Assembly (NCBI GenBank): GCA_030039655.1
Contig: JASHVC010000288.1
Location: forward strand, 1-6,497
Length of the DNA stretch: 6,497 nt
Source: Xanthobacteraceae bacterium
GTDB lineage: Bacteria; Pseudomonadota; Alphaproteobacteria; Rhizobiales; Xanthobacteraceae
Reading direction: 5' to 3'
Part shown: piece after piece, positions 6,190-6,497 of the stretch
Numbering within the stretch: position 1 is the stretch's first letter
Layout: each line of letters starts with the position of its first letter
Position numbers and translations under genes: made by a program
The notes under the pieces: generated by a model
The model's database searches: none
What the model saw: the letters and a program-made list of their open reading frames with translations, nothing else
Told to the model about the DNA's origin: nothing

Positions 6190-6497
6190 TTAAAACGCAT
6201 ACGTTCTTATGTTCAGATGGTCTAACGCGTCCAAATATTCTTGCAGTGTAATCATTCCTACGCACGGCATAACGCCCGTGCGGACAAATGTTCCGCTCAT
6301 GATTTTGGCGGCTAAAACAACTGCCGGAACGGTTGGAATATATGGTCCGTCGCCGTCGCGGGCGATAATGAACCATCGCTTTGTGACCGGGCGGCCAGAC
6401 TTGTCCTTGCCCTCGAGAATGACGTGCATCCCGCCGTCGGCCGAGCCGATCAAATCGAACCAATGGCTCGCCCTAAGCAGCGTCGATGCGTGTTTGG
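6190..6497 (-). CDS. Saccharopine dehydrogenase-like protein, C-terminal part (5' end outside window)
   Basis: The frame is open from the window edge (6495 downward) to TAA at 6192-6190, giving 101 residues of a larger protein. The segments ASHWFDLIGSADGGMHVILEG, TKRWFIIARDGDGPYIPTVPAVVLAAKI and GVMPCVGMITLQEYLDAL resemble the C-terminal domain of NAD(P)-binding saccharopine dehydrogenase-like oxidoreductases found in rhizobia. I recall this pattern only by eye, and the N-terminal nucleotide-binding domain is not in the window, so the substrate is unknown. The TTG at 6453 is internal, because homologous-looking sequence continues upstream of it. It converges on thiG with 23 bases between the stops. 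Hand counting gives about 50% GC over 6181-6360 against about 68% over 5881-6000, so this gene may have a different origin. Confidence 0.7.
   Translation of the reverse strand, partial: KHASTLLRASHWFDLIGSADGGMHVILEGKDKSGRPVTKRWFIIARDGDGPYIPTVPAVVLAAKIMSGTFVRTGVMPCVGMITLQEYLDALDHLNIRTYAF

Noticed and set aside
6166..6191. Hairpin AGTGCGC/GCGCATT between the convergent genes
   Set aside because: It has seven pairs including a G-T wobble, a 12-base loop and no T-tract on either strand; too weak to call a terminator.

Overview
This 6.5 kb window is GC-rich (roughly 50-70% by local hand counts) and looks like the chromosome of an alphaproteobacterium of the Hyphomicrobiales (Bradyrhizobium/Rhodopseudomonas/Pseudolabrys-like). 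That placement is inferred from the pyrG-kdsA neighbourhood, the thiO-thiS-thiG order and three kinds of intergenic palindromic repeat typical of that group. No search was run.

Layout. Positions 1-1176 hold the 3' part of pyrG (CTP synthase). An 87-bp palindromic element follows, then a small NIPSNAP-family gene (1285-1611) and kdsA (1673-2509), the metal-dependent type of Kdo-8-phosphate synthase. A second palindromic element (2521-2622) abuts an MFS transporter gene (about 2662/2707-3813) that has no usable ATG and seems to have lost its original start. A TPP (THI-box) riboswitch (3834-3918) then leads a thiamin-thiazole operon: thiO (glycine oxidase), thiS (sulfur carrier) and thiG (thiazole synthase). 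A third palindromic element lies between thiS and thiG. The window ends in the 3' part of a convergent, lower-GC gene (6190-6497, minus strand) that resembles the C-terminus of saccharopine-dehydrogenase-like proteins.

How the genes work together. PyrG makes CTP, which is later used to activate Kdo as CMP-Kdo, and KdsA makes the Kdo-8-phosphate precursor, so the left half serves nucleotide and lipopolysaccharide supply. The right half makes the thiazole of thiamin: ThiO oxidises glycine to the imine, ThiS carries the sulfur on its C-terminal Gly-Gly, and ThiG condenses these with deoxyxylulose phosphate. The product pathway ends in TPP, which the riboswitch senses.

This is mostly housekeeping DNA and I see no undescribed multi-gene system. 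The points worth a second look are start-site and repeat questions: a possible CTG start for thiO whose Shine-Dalgarno sequence is the 3' end of the riboswitch; a palindromic repeat that stays open in the thiG frame and could add 30 residues to ThiG; a transporter start apparently destroyed at a repeat boundary; and a thi operon lacking thiC and thiE. No gene-free stretch exceeds 300 bases; the longest (2510-2706) is mostly repeat plus unclaimed transporter coding sequence.
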